From CAYVIB01 sp964451365 (GTDB lineage: Bacteria > Pseudomonadota > Gammaproteobacteria > Pseudomonadales > Cellvibrionaceae), in assembly GCA_964451365.1 (NCBI GenBank), contig CAYVIB010000017.1, positions 31,168 to 95,167 on the forward strand: 64,000 bases of DNA. Reading direction: 5' to 3'. A program made the translations under genes and the position numbers. Below, piece after piece: positions 50,412 to 59,678 of the stretch. The notes below the pieces were generated by a model, which searched no databases, had not been told where the DNA came from, and saw nothing but the letters and a program-made list of their open reading frames with translations. Positions within the stretch are counted from its first letter, which is position 1; every line of letters begins with the position of its first letter.

Positions 50412-51185
50412 CTAAAGCGCGCCGGAAATCAACCCCAATGAAATTATTACCAGAAGAACGGCCACACTGACTCTTATCGCGTTAATAGTTACCTTGCGCA
50501 ACAGGCGTGCGCCCAGATAGGCTCCGGCGAATGCCGCCAGTGACGCGGTGATTACAAGCGTCCAGTCCACCGCCCGGGGTCGGGAAAGAATGTCCCAACC
50601 GTAAATACCCATGCGTGAAACATCGACCATCACGGCAACCACGATACCGGTGGCGACAAACTCCTCTTTTGTCAGCCCGGCTTTCAATAAAAACATGCTG
50701 CGGAATGCGCCCTGGTGTCCGGACAGTCCGCCAAAAAACCCGCTGAGAACACCGCCGACAGGAAGGTATTTTCTATCCAGAGATAGTGACGCAAGGCGGG
50801 GAAATAGTTCGATGGCCACGAAGCACAGAATCAGCACGCCGATTATCAGCTTTATTGGCGAGACCTGGAGCTGCCTGCCGAAGATGACATAATCAAATAA
50901 CGGTGGAATGTCTGATAGCCAGGTAAGCAAAAAAGCCCCGGGAAAAGCGGCGATAATCGCGGGCACACCGAAGTACAACAACACCTGACGGTGGGCCTGA
51001 CGGCCGAGCAGGGCCAGTTTGAAAAGATTATTGGCAAGATGGACGACCGCGGTGATGGCAATGGCAACGTCGAGCGGAAAGAACAATGCCACCACCGGCA
51101 TCAGAAAAGTGCCGAGGCCGAAACCGGAAAACAGGGTGAGCGCTGATGTCACCAGGGCGGCAATCGACACGACAAGAAATTCCAT
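50412..51185 (-). CDS. TauE/SafE (TSUP) family transporter
   Basis: A 257-residue inner-membrane permease with about eight helices in two repeats. It shows the TSUP motifs FSGFGLGTFLMPVVALFFP near the N-terminus and VLSGFFGGLSGHQGAFRSMF at the second repeat. Proposed to export sulfite or organosulfonates; substrate not readable here. The ATG at 51185 is chosen over a TTG five codons upstream. Confidence 0.86.
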   Translation of the reverse strand: MEFLVVSIAALVTSALTLFSGFGLGTFLMPVVALFFPLDVAIAITAVVHLANNLFKLALLGRQAHRQVLLYFGVPAIIAAFPGAFLLTWLSDIPPLFDYVIFGRQLQVSPIKLIIGVLILCFVAIELFPRLASLSLDRKYLPVGGVLSGFFGGLSGHQGAFRSMFLLKAGLTKEEFVATGIVVAVMVDVSRMGIYGWDILSRPRAVDWTLVITASLAAFAGAYLGARLLRKVTINAIRVSVAVLLVIISLGLISGAL

Positions 51186-51272
51186 GGTTTTTCCCGGCAA
51201 TGGATTGATAAAACTATATTAGTCTTTTTTTGTTTTGGCATTAAATGACAGCGATTGTTCTTTCCAAATTTC

Positions 51273-51764
51273 CTAACAGCCTGCCAGTCGCATTAATTGG
51301 TAGGTAATACCTTCCTCCGTTTTTGCTTCGCCATCTTCAACAAAACCAAAGTGTCGATAGACAGGTACGGCCATTGTGGAAGAGCGAACCCAGAACCCGG
51401 TTTTATTTCCCTCCCGCAGGCATTCCTGTTTGGTATGTTCCCATAATGCACGGGCGACCCCGCGCTTTTGCGCCGTTGGTCGCACGAAAAGTTGATCGAC
51501 TTTCCCCCGGTCACGAATAGTGATAAAGCCGGCAATGCTCGTTTCCAGCTTCAGATAAAAACATTTGTACCGGCTATCCCGCAGGCGGTTGGTTGTCGAT
51601 GCAACGGTGTTGGACGACAGAAAGCGCCGCCAGCCGGCATCGCTAAAATCAACTTCTTTATACGGCGTAACGGCTTCCATAGCGATGTTTGACAGGATCG
51701 GTGCATCCTTGGGAGTAGCGGGTGAAACAGTCATGGTTTCTGGCAGAGTTGCGCGATCGTCCAT
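51273..51764 (-). CDS. GNAT family acetyltransferase
   Basis: A 163-residue protein with a single GNAT fold. It has the acetyl-CoA loop VDQLFVRPTAQKRGVARALWEHTKQ and the C-terminal strand VYRHFGFVEDGEAK. N-terminal YKEVDFSDAGWRRF precedes the sheet. Substrate unknown. Confidence 0.85.
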   Translation of the reverse strand: MDDRATLPETMTVSPATPKDAPILSNIAMEAVTPYKEVDFSDAGWRRFLSSNTVASTTNRLRDSRYKCFYLKLETSIAGFITIRDRGKVDQLFVRPTAQKRGVARALWEHTKQECLREGNKTGFWVRSSTMAVPVYRHFGFVEDGEAKTEEGITYQLMRLAGC

Positions 51765-51841
51765 ATCAGGTCTTTCCCGCCACGAGTAAAATAGCGGACA
51801 CGGGCAAATAAACGGGTGCGACTAAAATAGCCGCAACGGTT

Positions 51842-52255
51842 TTATCGTGCCAGGGTCGGGCGTTCCGGATAGTGGGGAAGGTCATCGGTAATATCATTCC
51901 ATTCGGCTTTCGAATCCACAAAGATATGGGCTATGGGACCTTTGGCAAGCGGTGTATCCAGGGTGCCAAGGCGAACCGCCATTATGGGAGGGCTTTTTCT
52001 CTCGCTCAATATCGGGCTGCCGCAATTGCCGCAGAATGTCCGCGCAACGCCGGTCTCTTCGCTGACATAGCGTTTCAGCACATCCTGCCCCGAAACAAGC
52101 CGGAATTGGTTGGGCGAAATTCTTGCGTTTGATGCAAAGGCGGAACCGCCCGCCTTCCTGCAACGCTTGCAATGGCAGTAGTAACCATCGCCAATTTCGC
52201 CGTCGATTTCATAGGATATGGCACCGCAAAGGCAGCTTCCACTATACATAAACAT
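51842..52255 (-). CDS. GFA family zinc protein
   Basis: A 137-residue GFA-fold protein with zinc motifs GSCLCGAISYEI, CHCKRCRKAGGSAF and FCGNCGSPI, plus the typical C-terminus HIFVDSKAEWNDI. The ATG at 52255 follows AGAGGAG; a longer upstream frame has no coding character. Function unknown. Confidence 0.9.
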   Translation of the reverse strand: MFMYSGSCLCGAISYEIDGEIGDGYYCHCKRCRKAGGSAFASNARISPNQFRLVSGQDVLKRYVSEETGVARTFCGNCGSPILSERKSPPIMAVRLGTLDTPLAKGPIAHIFVDSKAEWNDITDDLPHYPERPTLAR

Positions 52256-52316
52256 TTTCTCCTCTTGATAGAAGGATGAAACAGGTAGCAGGGCTGATAA
52301 TTCTGCCTGGTAAAAC

Positions 52317-52724
52317 TTACTCTTTTGTTGTGTCGCTTTCGGATCGGGCTTTGTCGCACGATGTGTTGTCGCTAAGGAGAATATCCCCCGGTTCGACATC
52401 TCCTGGCTTGCCGTCAGGTATATATAAGTGGACCGTATCCCCTTTGGCGGCCTTGCCCTCGAATTCTTCCGGCTTGATGTTTGATACCTCGAGGATTCTG
52501 GTATCGGTTTCAAGAACGATTTCTCCGTTCCTCTTCACTTTGTATATGTCATTGTTCGCGATGCAACCGCTGGTTACCAACCCTGAAACTGAAATGCCCT
52601 TTAAAATAAAACCCTTCAGCTCATCCACTTTTTCCACCGTCATTTCGAAACTCTTTGGGGCGGTATCGCAGCCCACGACCAGGGTTGCTACAAATAATAG
52701 GCTTGTAAACGTCTTTATTCTCAT
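52317..52724 (-). CDS. Unknown lipoprotein
   Basis: A 135-residue predicted lipoprotein: MRIKTFTSLLFVATLVVGC with a lipobox (VVGC). The mature domain contains a small beta-barrel-like stretch (LKGISVSGLVTSGCIANNDIYKVKRNG) similar in outline to the EF-Tu domain 2 fold found in small lipoproteins. Further Cys residues (SGCIAN and TSCDKA) could pair. Function unknown. Confidence 0.65.
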   Translation of the reverse strand: MRIKTFTSLLFVATLVVGCDTAPKSFEMTVEKVDELKGFILKGISVSGLVTSGCIANNDIYKVKRNGEIVLETDTRILEVSNIKPEEFEGKAAKGDTVHLYIPDGKPGDVEPGDILLSDNTSCDKARSESDTTKE

Positions 52725-52890
52725 TGTGTACCTCTATTTCTGTGTGGAAGTTTTCTATTGGATCTCTGTGGATACTTCGCCAGTGGGCGGCTTCGTGTCG
52801 CTGTATTTCCAGAAACCGGCAAACCAGCCGGATCTGTTTTGCTGGTCCTGGAATCAAAATATCTTAACAAAAAAAAGGCCCTGGTTTAAC

Positions 52891-54612
52891 TCACGGCGGG
52901 GTATTATCGCCCGCGTCTTTCCTTAACAGGACAACAGAGCCGCTATGAGGCGGCAGCCATTGACGGTATTTAAGTTCACGGACAACTGAATAGCCCCGCA
53001 TGCTTCCGAAAGCCACTATAAACGTGTTTTCGTCGACCCACCACCAACTCCTGTCGGGTTTCGGTTGATATTTCGGATCGTACAGATGCAAGCCGTTGAA
53101 CTCAAAACCTCCGTCGATGTCTTCTACGCCGACTTGTTCGTTTTTCAGCAAATCTTCCAATATCACCCAGCGGGCTCGATTCCACGACAGATAATCCCGC
53201 GTAGCAAAAACTGAAAAGATAAAAAACAAACCGATAAGCGTTGACGCAGCGATGGGAAGTAACTTTTCACCGGCCCCGCGAGGTCGATCCTGATCGTCTG
53301 CAAATAAACTTACAATACCCGCGGCAAGCAGTGGTACTACCGGGGCCAGATAACGATCGAAAAATCCCTGTATCAGAATCGGAAACAGGTAAATCAATAC
53401 ACTTCCCAGCAGGAAAATGGAAACAGCCTGCTTGCTGTTAATTCTGCCCGGCCACAACTTTGGAACCAACCTGATTACTGTCATGCCTGGGAGAGTGATC
53501 AGTAATGCTCCCCCAAGCAGGCTAAGCCCGGTGATGGCGAGCCAGATACCGGTAGGCAGCGTGGCTACGTGGGGAGCGTGAAAGAAAAAAGTATCAGGTA
53601 GCGTCAATGGACCAACTCCGGCACTGATTATAATATTCCCGGCCAGTGGCATTAGCGATTGAGGTTGGTGCCATAGAACAAGACCAAGTAGCACCACTGC
53701 AATTAAAGCAGATATTAGCTTTCGGCGAATTGCAGGTCCTCCCCGACGGTTGAACCAGACAATTCCAACAGTAAAAACCAGAACGGGCAGCAAAAACCAT
53801 CCCAGATAAAGCAAGGTGATAAAAACGTTTTGAAAGAGGTACGATAATGTTTCCGGATTCGTCAGAGCATTAATCAGCGCGTCTTTTTGCATATTATAAA
53901 GTAGCGGTAGCCGGTCGGTTGCCGCCAGCCATTTCTCAAAAACAAGTAATCCACCTATACTGGCGACAGCCGGAACAAGGGCGCGGACCATGGTTTTGCC
54001 GGTAAAACCTTTTGTCAGGATAAAAGAAAACGCAAAGGCCAGGGGAACAGCAATACCGAGCTGCCTGTTTAAGGTGGCTGCCAGAACCAATATTGAGCCA
54101 ACCAGTAAGTCAACATTGGAATCGCTTCTAAGGCATCGTGCCAGGAAAACAGTCGCGAGAATGAGGATGGCCGTAAAAGGAACATCCGTCATAAATGTAT
54201 TTGATAACACATAGTAGATTGGATTGAAGGCCACGGTAAGGGCAATGACTACCGCCATCCATCTTGTTCCCTTTAACTCCCTGATCAAGATATAAGATCC
54301 GAGAATACCTGCCAGCGACATCGTAATAGTGGAGAACCGGAGAGCATCGAATGAAAAACCGCCTGGAATGCAAAAGATGGAGCCCCACAAAACGTGGGTT
54401 ATAAGCGGCATTGATGTCCACCCGGTCGGGCGAAAATCACCGGATTCAAGAAAGTGCTTAACGGTCAGGCCAAATGACCAGTCGTCGTTGAGAGGAAAAT
54501 CCCCGAAGGGATTAACAATAACGAGACTGATGAGCCAGACCGAAGCGATGAAAAACAGATCGGCCTTCGTATAAATATTGCCATGTACATTGGCGGTTAT
54601 TATTTTTTTCAC
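52891..54612 (-). CDS. GT39/ArnT-like membrane glycosyltransferase
   Basis: A 573-residue protein with about 12 membrane helices and a C-terminal periplasmic part. The first periplasmic loop has NPFGDFPLNDDWSFGLTVKH, where the acidic DD resembles the catalytic site of lipid-phosphate-sugar-dependent GT39/GT83 enzymes (PMT, ArnT). It probably transfers a sugar from a polyprenyl carrier in the envelope; acceptor unknown. Weak similarity by eye only. Confidence 0.7.
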   Translation of the reverse strand: MKKIITANVHGNIYTKADLFFIASVWLISLVIVNPFGDFPLNDDWSFGLTVKHFLESGDFRPTGWTSMPLITHVLWGSIFCIPGGFSFDALRFSTITMSLAGILGSYILIRELKGTRWMAVVIALTVAFNPIYYVLSNTFMTDVPFTAILILATVFLARCLRSDSNVDLLVGSILVLAATLNRQLGIAVPLAFAFSFILTKGFTGKTMVRALVPAVASIGGLLVFEKWLAATDRLPLLYNMQKDALINALTNPETLSYLFQNVFITLLYLGWFLLPVLVFTVGIVWFNRRGGPAIRRKLISALIAVVLLGLVLWHQPQSLMPLAGNIIISAGVGPLTLPDTFFFHAPHVATLPTGIWLAITGLSLLGGALLITLPGMTVIRLVPKLWPGRINSKQAVSIFLLGSVLIYLFPILIQGFFDRYLAPVVPLLAAGIVSLFADDQDRPRGAGEKLLPIAASTLIGLFFIFSVFATRDYLSWNRARWVILEDLLKNEQVGVEDIDGGFEFNGLHLYDPKYQPKPDRSWWWVDENTFIVAFGSMRGYSVVRELKYRQWLPPHSGSVVLLRKDAGDNTPP

Positions 54613-54720
54613 CCCTTTAACTCCTGTTTTATGTACTTTTAATCGTCTCCGTTTACTGAGTAGATCTCAGCGCATATCTTGTGCGTGAGCGATACTGCTT
54701 CATTCTCTTTACAGGAAACG

Positions 54721-55590
54721 TTATCCGCCGGGCACCGGGTTCACGACTACGTCGAACAACTTTATCCAGGTTACGCCTGAGCCGCCCATTATTTCATTGC
54801 CGAGTTCCAGATCCGAGACGTAAAGCTCCGCCGTTATGATCTCCCGCTTTATCGCGTACGTTAACAGCTTCAATAGGTCTATGCTTGCCTTCATTGAATT
54901 TTGTGTGGATCTAAAGGTTAGGTAGACCCACCGATTCTCGTTCAAACCCGAGACGTCCTTCCAATTTCGGTCTACCCACACTTCCCATCTGGCGTCGTCG
55001 ATTTGGACTTCAGACAACTTCTTGCCCGCGGGGTCAAAGTGACCGCTTGTGGAGTAAGTCCAAACCATTACTTCGGCCGCTATTAGTGACGGGTCTGGCT
55101 CGTCTCCCTGAATGGCGCTGTTGGTAAGCCACATTGAGGCCGCAAGATTGTGGTTACCATCAGTCACGGTCTCTGCGTCGAAAGCAATTTCCAGTGCCTG
55201 CAACGATGAGATCTTTGCAGGAAACCTGTCGTCGAAGCCCGGTTTGGGTGCCCAGGGAGAAGTGCCTACTTTTACCTGGGGATAGGCATAGATGACCTGT
55301 TTCCCTTGCGGCCAACTCCAGGACCACCCATATTGGACGACTCCATCGACCTCCCTTGATTCCAGGCATTGAACCGCGTTGCCACCATCGTCAGCCTGTT
55401 GGTTCCACACATTGTTGTATAAAACACCATACTCTATCGCTATGGATTGATAATCCTCACATCCTAAAACCGTGGATTCCGGCTTTACCCATGATGATGG
55501 TTTCGAATCGTTGCGCCCACATGACGCTAGCGCAAATACAGCAATTAGTATTAATGCTCGTACTTTTTTAGGTGCCGCGTGAATTATCAT
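54721..55590 (-). CDS. GH12 endoglucanase/xyloglucanase lipoprotein
   Basis: A 289-residue lipoprotein (lipobox LASC, Cys24) with a GH12 beta-jelly-roll. YNNVWNQQADDG, the aromatic strand YGWSWSWPQG, nucleophile Glu173 in AAEVMVWTYS and acid/base Glu266 in LELGNEIMGGSG are in the family order. It should cleave beta-1,4-glucan or xyloglucan while anchored to the outer membrane. The ATG at 55590 overlaps the 3' end of the upstream gene by 23 bases; a TTG seven codons earlier is less likely. Confidence 0.85.
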   Translation of the reverse strand: MIIHAAPKKVRALILIAVFALASCGRNDSKPSSWVKPESTVLGCEDYQSIAIEYGVLYNNVWNQQADDGGNAVQCLESREVDGVVQYGWSWSWPQGKQVIYAYPQVKVGTSPWAPKPGFDDRFPAKISSLQALEIAFDAETVTDGNHNLAASMWLTNSAIQGDEPDPSLIAAEVMVWTYSTSGHFDPAGKKLSEVQIDDARWEVWVDRNWKDVSGLNENRWVYLTFRSTQNSMKASIDLLKLLTYAIKREIITAELYVSDLELGNEIMGGSGVTWIKLFDVVVNPVPGG

Positions 55591-56083
55591 GGAGGTAAGA
55601 TTCTCTAACAATATTTTTCAGAACATCCAGGTCAATGTCAGAAAGCCGCGTTATATGAAGGCAACCGCCACTGAAATTGTGCTTATCCAGATTTTTATAC
55701 AACGCTCCACGCCCGGGAAATCCCGAAGCGGTGCCGGCATTGTGTGAAAATGGCCGTGGGCGTACGGGTTTGTTATGGGTTATACAGCCCGCTAACTTCT
55801 CCCGCGACAAGCAGGATAAATAATATTGCATGGACTTCATCATGAGCTTTCCATGACGCGCTGTTGCTGGATCACCCAACCGAGCCCATCGCTTACCAAA
55901 AAGGAAGCGGGTAAACAGCGCTCCGTTGCGAATACTGTTGTTCAGGAAGAGCGTCGGCTTTTCCAGTTCCTCGTATACGTCAGGACGGTTTTCCCTAAGA
56001 AGCCTGTGCATCTTGGCACATAGGTAAAACCAGAATCCCGTCGACACTCCTACCAATATGAAGAGCGCTAGAAATAGTTTCAT
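55568..56083 (-). CDS. Chimeric ORF: UspB-like membrane N-terminus fused to DUF1801-like tail
   Basis: 171 residues. The N-terminal 80 (MKLFLALFILVGVSTGFWFY, ENRPDVYEELEKPTLFLNNS, RNGALFTRFLFGKRWARLGD) look like a small membrane protein of the universal-stress-protein-B kind. From about residue 88 the sequence changes: MKSMQYYLSCLSREK resembles a DUF1801 start and GCLHITRLSDIDLDVLKNIV a DUF1801 end, with the middle missing. So a deletion may have joined two genes. ATG 56083 follows AGGAACAA. Family calls are by eye. Confidence 0.5.
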   Translation of the reverse strand: MKLFLALFILVGVSTGFWFYLCAKMHRLLRENRPDVYEELEKPTLFLNNSIRNGALFTRFLFGKRWARLGDPATARHGKLMMKSMQYYLSCLSREKLAGCITHNKPVRPRPFSHNAGTASGFPGRGALYKNLDKHNFSGGCLHITRLSDIDLDVLKNIVRESYLHDNSRGT

Positions 56084-56324
56084 TTGTTCCTGGTCCAAGG
56101 TCAACTGCTCAGGATGTTCGTGACTTTGTCGATAGCTCCGGATTAATCATATCAACAAGCGGTACTAGCGTTGCATGGAGCTCAGAACTAGAATGCTTGC
56201 AATAACCGGCGGGTAATCGCGCGTCATTTGCGCACATTGAGTTGCAGATTGACAAACTAAAACGCAAAAGAGCAATTGAAAATAAAAAAATTTGACATTC
56301 TAAATCCTTATTTATTGATTTTTC

Positions 56325-56408
56325 GCATAACACCGCCAACACGCGCAGCTTTGTAGTGGAGGCGAAGCCGCAACGGAAAAGCTGTCGCCGTACTTGGCTT
56401 TTTTAGAC
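56325..56408 (-). other. attC site 1 (last recognisable in the array)
   Basis: Imperfect palindrome with R' GTTATGC (minus strand) and a degenerate R'' GTCTAAA that overlaps the SnoaL gene stop. The inner arms pair GCTTTTCCGTTG-type and CAAAGCTGCGC-type sequence around GCGGCTTCGCC. Lies 3' of the minus-strand gene at 56403. Confidence 0.55.
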
Positions 56409-56786
56409 GCCTTGGCTGGACTGCGGAAGTGGATAGATTTCCATGATTCGAATTAGACCGTGATTAAGGGTGAAGCGATGACCAACGTGTTCATCGGCTA
56501 TAACAGTCCCAGTCATGTCACGAACGACCTGATGCACATCTACTAGGATTCGATCGGCGTTCTCCGGGTAAAAAGCGATCGGCTCCACGTGCGGATTGAT
56601 CTCGCTCCATTGCTCTGCCCAGTAAGCGCGAACCTCTTCAGGCCCTTGTACGAAACCGCCTTTGAACGCCCGCGGCCAAGCCACGTCTGGAGTCATTAGG
56701 GAGAGGGCAGCATCAATATCCCGCGCGTTGAAGGCCGCGTAAGCTGCGCGAAGCAACTCGATTTGTGGTGAAGGTTGGTGTGACAT
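56403..56786 (-). CDS. SnoaL/NTF2-like protein, cassette gene
   Basis: A 127-residue cytoplasmic cone-fold protein: IELLRAAYAAFNARDIDAALSL, MTPDVAWPRAF, EEVRAYWAEQWSEINPHVEP and a C-terminal beta sheet DEHVGHRFTLNHGLIRIMEI. Similar proteins are ketosteroid-isomerase-like and often uncharacterised. It is the last cassette of the array, bounded by attC-like sites at both ends. Confidence 0.75.
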   Translation of the reverse strand: MSHQPSPQIELLRAAYAAFNARDIDAALSLMTPDVAWPRAFKGGFVQGPEEVRAYWAEQWSEINPHVEPIAFYPENADRILVDVHQVVRDMTGTVIADEHVGHRFTLNHGLIRIMEIYPLPQSSQGV

Positions 56787-56814
56787 AAGTAATCTCCTGA
56801 GGATTCCGAGTAGC

Positions 56815-56927
56815 GCTTAACGCTTTGCTAATTTGCGTTTTGGTTATAGTGGAGTTTTATGCAAAATGGTCAAAGGACGTGCATAAAACAGAGTGAAGAC
56901 CAAAACGTCAGTTGAGCAACTTATAGC
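56815..56927 (-). other. attC site 2 (long, VCR-like)
   Basis: 113-bp imperfect palindrome: on the minus strand it ends GCGTTAAGC (R') and begins GCTATAAG. Inner complementary blocks GTTTTATGCA/TGCATAAAAC and GTTTTGGT/ACCAAAAC are present. The R'' core is poor, so confidence is lower than for the others. Confidence 0.45.
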
Positions 56928-56935
56928 TATGTATT

Positions 56936-57250
56936 TTAATTGCATTGAATCTTTCCCTTTTTCCAAGGATGCGCGATTGGCATCCCGCTGCCTGTCCAAG
57001 CCGCCCCATCATTCGCTCCCTCGTCGCCCTTTAGAACTACAAACCCTTTTTCACATAGTTCATTGGCTCTTTGTTCCCAATATTTATCTACTGTTGCGGC
57101 AGAAGTGGTTCCATTACCTTGGTACTCCACAATATAAACTCCATCGCCCAGATCCGTATCTCTATAACCGCCAGTCCATGAGTATTTGTGGTAACCCGTT
57201 GCGCACGAAGCGGAAGCAAAACAAAAAATTATAATTAACAAAGTTTTCAT
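56936..57250 (-). CDS. Unknown lipoprotein, cassette gene
   Basis: A 104-residue predicted lipoprotein: MKTLLIIIFCFASASC with a lipobox. The mature part includes GGYRDTDLGDGVYIVEYQGNG, TVDKYWEQRANELCEKGF, which resembles small exported domains where a strand precedes a helix. The ATG at 57250 has AGGAAAACC upstream; the longer frame reads through an attC. Function unknown. Confidence 0.65.
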   Translation of the reverse strand: MKTLLIIIFCFASASCATGYHKYSWTGGYRDTDLGDGVYIVEYQGNGTTSAATVDKYWEQRANELCEKGFVVLKGDEGANDGAAWTGSGMPIAHPWKKGKIQCN

Positions 57251-57275
57251 TAAAAGGTTTTCCTGAGCAATTGAT

Positions 57276-57340
57276 GCTAATGATTGGCTAAAACGCGGAG
57301 GCGTGATAGCGCCGGAGTCGTTTTGAGTCATTTGTTAGGA
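57276..57340 (-). other. attC site 3
   Basis: 65-bp site. Minus strand begins TCCTAACAAATGACTC (R'' TCCTAAC) and ends CATTAGC, with inner arms around CTCCGGCGCTATC. Immediately 3' of the gene ending at 57341. Confidence 0.65.
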
Positions 57341-57733
57341 TTATAATTGCTTATCAGTATTCCTAGGCTCCAAGTTGACTTCTGGAAGGCCAACCTCTTG
57401 TCGCTTTTTTATAGCTTCTCTAATCAATTCTGGACCAGAAGGTCCTTTATATGTGCCCCCACAATCATTTGGGCCAACATCCCAAACATAGTAAATACGA
57501 TGGTTCCAATATTTATCCCATTCCTCTCTTGAATAAGGCTTAGTCAGCGCGCCATCTGGCGGTTCTTTAGAAAGCTCGCGAGAAATAGCCTCTTCCATTC
57601 CCGAACTAAGATCCGCCAACATAAACTGGCAGAAATCATCTTGCCCCTTAAGAATATTCAATGTACTACACCCAGCACAGAATACCGTAATAAAAAATAT
57701 GCTTCTCATAACTCTAACAACCTTATTGGGCAT
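57341..57733 (-). CDS. Unknown lipoprotein, cassette gene
   Basis: A 130-residue predicted lipoprotein: MPNKVVRVMRSIFFITVFCAGC with a lipobox (CAGC). Mature sequence has a WNHRIYYVWDVGPNDCGG segment with a possible disulfide. An internal ATG at 57709 gives a shorter signal. The start overlaps the true end of the upstream membrane-protein gene (57723), so the two form one cassette. Confidence 0.6.
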   Translation of the reverse strand: MPNKVVRVMRSIFFITVFCAGCSTLNILKGQDDFCQFMLADLSSGMEEAISRELSKEPPDGALTKPYSREEWDKYWNHRIYYVWDVGPNDCGGTYKGPSGPELIREAIKKRQEVGLPEVNLEPRNTDKQL

Positions 57734-58197
57734 GCCCTTTTTCCATTGCGTCTTTGTGACTTAACAATAGTTCCGCTATTTTTCTGGCATCACCATCATA
57801 CTTACCCAAACCCATACTGTTTACTTGGATATCTATCAGTTGATCTGTGATTCGATTTAGATCTCCAGCTTCGAGCTCCCGAACCCGCTCCCTTTAAACC
57901 GGAATACCAAAGAAAAGATATACCTGAAATAATTAGCCATAATAAAATATGAATTGGTGAATACAAAAAAATATCCAAGAACAAACCAAATATGCCGCTG
58001 CCCGCATATATGCCAATTCCAATAGCTAGGATCATCCATACAATGAATATACAGAGCAAGAATATGTTTTTCTTATATTTGCGGCCATTTTTAACGCCAA
58101 GGACACAAATAGCAATCAAAAAAACACTAGCTGCACACATCAGCAATATTATGAATATCGCTACAGGGGAGCTGTGTCCGCCTGTCGGATCAAACAT
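57723..58197 (-). pseudogene. Small membrane protein with a frameshift, cassette gene
   Basis: Reads MFDPTGGHSSPVAIFIILLM with three hydrophobic helices up to SFLWYSGLKG. In the apparent frame it then runs into Ser/Arg-rich sequence and stops at 57802. Shifting by one base near 57889-57899 continues with a coherent cytoplasmic tail (ERVRELEAGDLNRITDQLID ... LLLSHKDAMEKGHAQ) that stops at 57723, overlapping the next gene's start by 11 bases. This explains why no attC lies between the two genes. Real decay or a sequencing error in the AAAGGG run. Confidence 0.65.
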
Positions 58198-58221
58198 TTA
58201 AATTCCCTCGGTTTAACGCTT

Positions 58222-58281
58222 ACCTAACGCTTACAGCAGGGGTGCGACGTCAGGAGCGTCCCTTGCCTGCACTTGTTGAAC
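58222..58281 (-). other. attC site 4, abutting the IS91-type element
   Basis: 60-bp site: minus strand begins GTTCAACAAGTGCAGG (R'' GTTCAAC) and ends GCGTTAGGT (R'). A second GTTAAAC lies 11 bases further (58211-58217). Inner arms GTGCAGGCAAGG/CCCCTGCTG. The R'' end contains GAAC on the plus strand, where the mobile element sequence begins. Confidence 0.65.
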
Positions 58282-58377
58282 GAAGCCGCTACGCGGCAAA
58301 GTCAGTTTCTCATTAATTAAAAGATAATTCCCCTACGTGCTTTATCCCGAAGCACGACAACTAGAGGAATTACTTTT

Positions 58378-58628
58378 ATGCACAAAGCACAGCAAACCCG
58401 ATNNNNNNNNNNNNNNNNNNNNNNNNNNNNNNNNNNNNNNNNNNNNNNNNNNNNNNNNNNNNNNNNNNNNNNNNNNNNNNNNNNNNNNNNNNNNNNNNNN
58501 NNCAGATGGGTCACGAGTGCCCCAAGACCACCGCGCTGTACACGCAGCTATCCACCTACACCCAGAACGATACCGATAAACGCATTAATGGCCTGCTCGC
58601 CAAATTGCGTGTGAACTGGGGGGAATAA
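58378..58628 (+). CDS. Tyrosine recombinase of the IS91-type element (gapped)
   Basis: Begins MHKAQQTR at 58378 (GAGG ribosome site ten bases earlier) and runs into the gap. After the gap the frame gives QMGHECPKTTALYTQLST with the catalytic Tyr in the usual GH...TxxYTxL context, ending VNWGE. The central two thirds are missing in the N stretch, so integrity cannot be judged. The stop is two bases before the transposase ATG. Confidence 0.7.
58403..58502. other. Assembly gap (100 N)
   Basis: Exactly 100 N, a conventional scaffold gap of unknown true size, inside the recombinase gene of the IS91-type element. Translations crossing it are meaningless. Confidence 0.99.
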
Positions 58629-58629
58629 A

Positions 58630-59678
58630 ATGACGGTACAAGAGATTGCTCATCGTTACTGCGCCCGCTTTATTGAACGCTATGGTGCTACGTTAACCCC
58701 TGCTCAATGGTCCGCGCTCAACGCCATGCAAGGTTGTCGTCAGGGGCAATATGGCGAATTGGCCTGGGCCTGTACCGGCTGTGAGCGCCCGACTTACTCG
58801 TTGCGTTCTTGTGGTCACCGCAGTTGTAATCAGTGCCAGCATCACAGCACCGAGCAATGGTTGAAACGGCAGGAGCAAAAGCTGCTGCCGGTGAGCTATT
58901 ACATGGCGACCTTCACCTTGCCCTGGCAATTGCGGGGGCTTGCGATGGCGCACCCGCAAACCGTTTACACGATGCTGATGCGCGTGGCCACCCAGACCTT
59001 GCAGCGCTTTGCCCTAAACGATTCATCCCTGCGCGGTGAGCTCGGTCTGTGCGCGGTGCTGCACACCCACACCCGCCGCCTGGATTATCACCCGCATGTT
59101 CATGTCGTTATCCCCGGCGGTGCCATTCATAAAACCCGACGCGAATGGCGCAGGCTTAAAGGGACGTACCTGTTCAACGGCAAGGCACTGGCCAAAGCCT
59201 TTCGAGGCGCCTTTCTGCGCGCCTTGAGCGAGGCCGGCATTAGCGCGCCGCCCACGCCGAAACAGTGGGTGGTGCAATGCCAGAAAGTCGGCACAGGCCT
59301 GCAAGCGCTGCGTTATCTTTCCCGTTACCTGTATCGCGGCGTTATCAGTAACAAAAACCTGATCGCGGATGACGGTGACAACATCACCTTTCGATACCGT
59401 GAAAGCAAAACCAATACATGGCAGAACCGCACCGTGAGCGGTGAAGAGTTTATCCGCCTGCTGCTCCAGCAATGCTTGCCAAAGGCTTTCGGCGTGCTCG
59501 CGACTATGGGTTCCTGCACGGCAATGCGAAATCGACCAAGCGGCTTTTGCAGTGGGTTCTGCGCGTGGTGTTACCGCCACGGGATACCCAAGTGAAACGG
59601 AAAATCACCGTAACATGTCCTCATTGCCGAAAGCCCATGCATTGCGTTGGTTTTATTAAATGCCGCCCACAGGAATAA
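58630..59678 (+). pseudogene. IS91-family transposase, frameshifted
   Basis: HUH-type rolling-circle transposase. Zinc-binding N-terminus (CTGCERPTYSLRSCGHRSCN), HUH motif in DYHPHVHVVIPGG and catalytic Tyr region RYLSRYLYRGVISNKN. The frame shifts by one base near 59470: the original frame degrades after LLLQQC, while the next frame continues MLAKGFRRARDYGFLHGN and on to a C-terminal zinc motif CPHCRKPMHCVGF, stopping at 59678. Probably inactive unless the shift is programmed or a sequencing error. Confidence 0.85.

Noticed and set aside
58317..58614. Open frames crossing the N stretch
   Set aside because: They are open only because N codons are not stops; the 100 N are an assembly gap.
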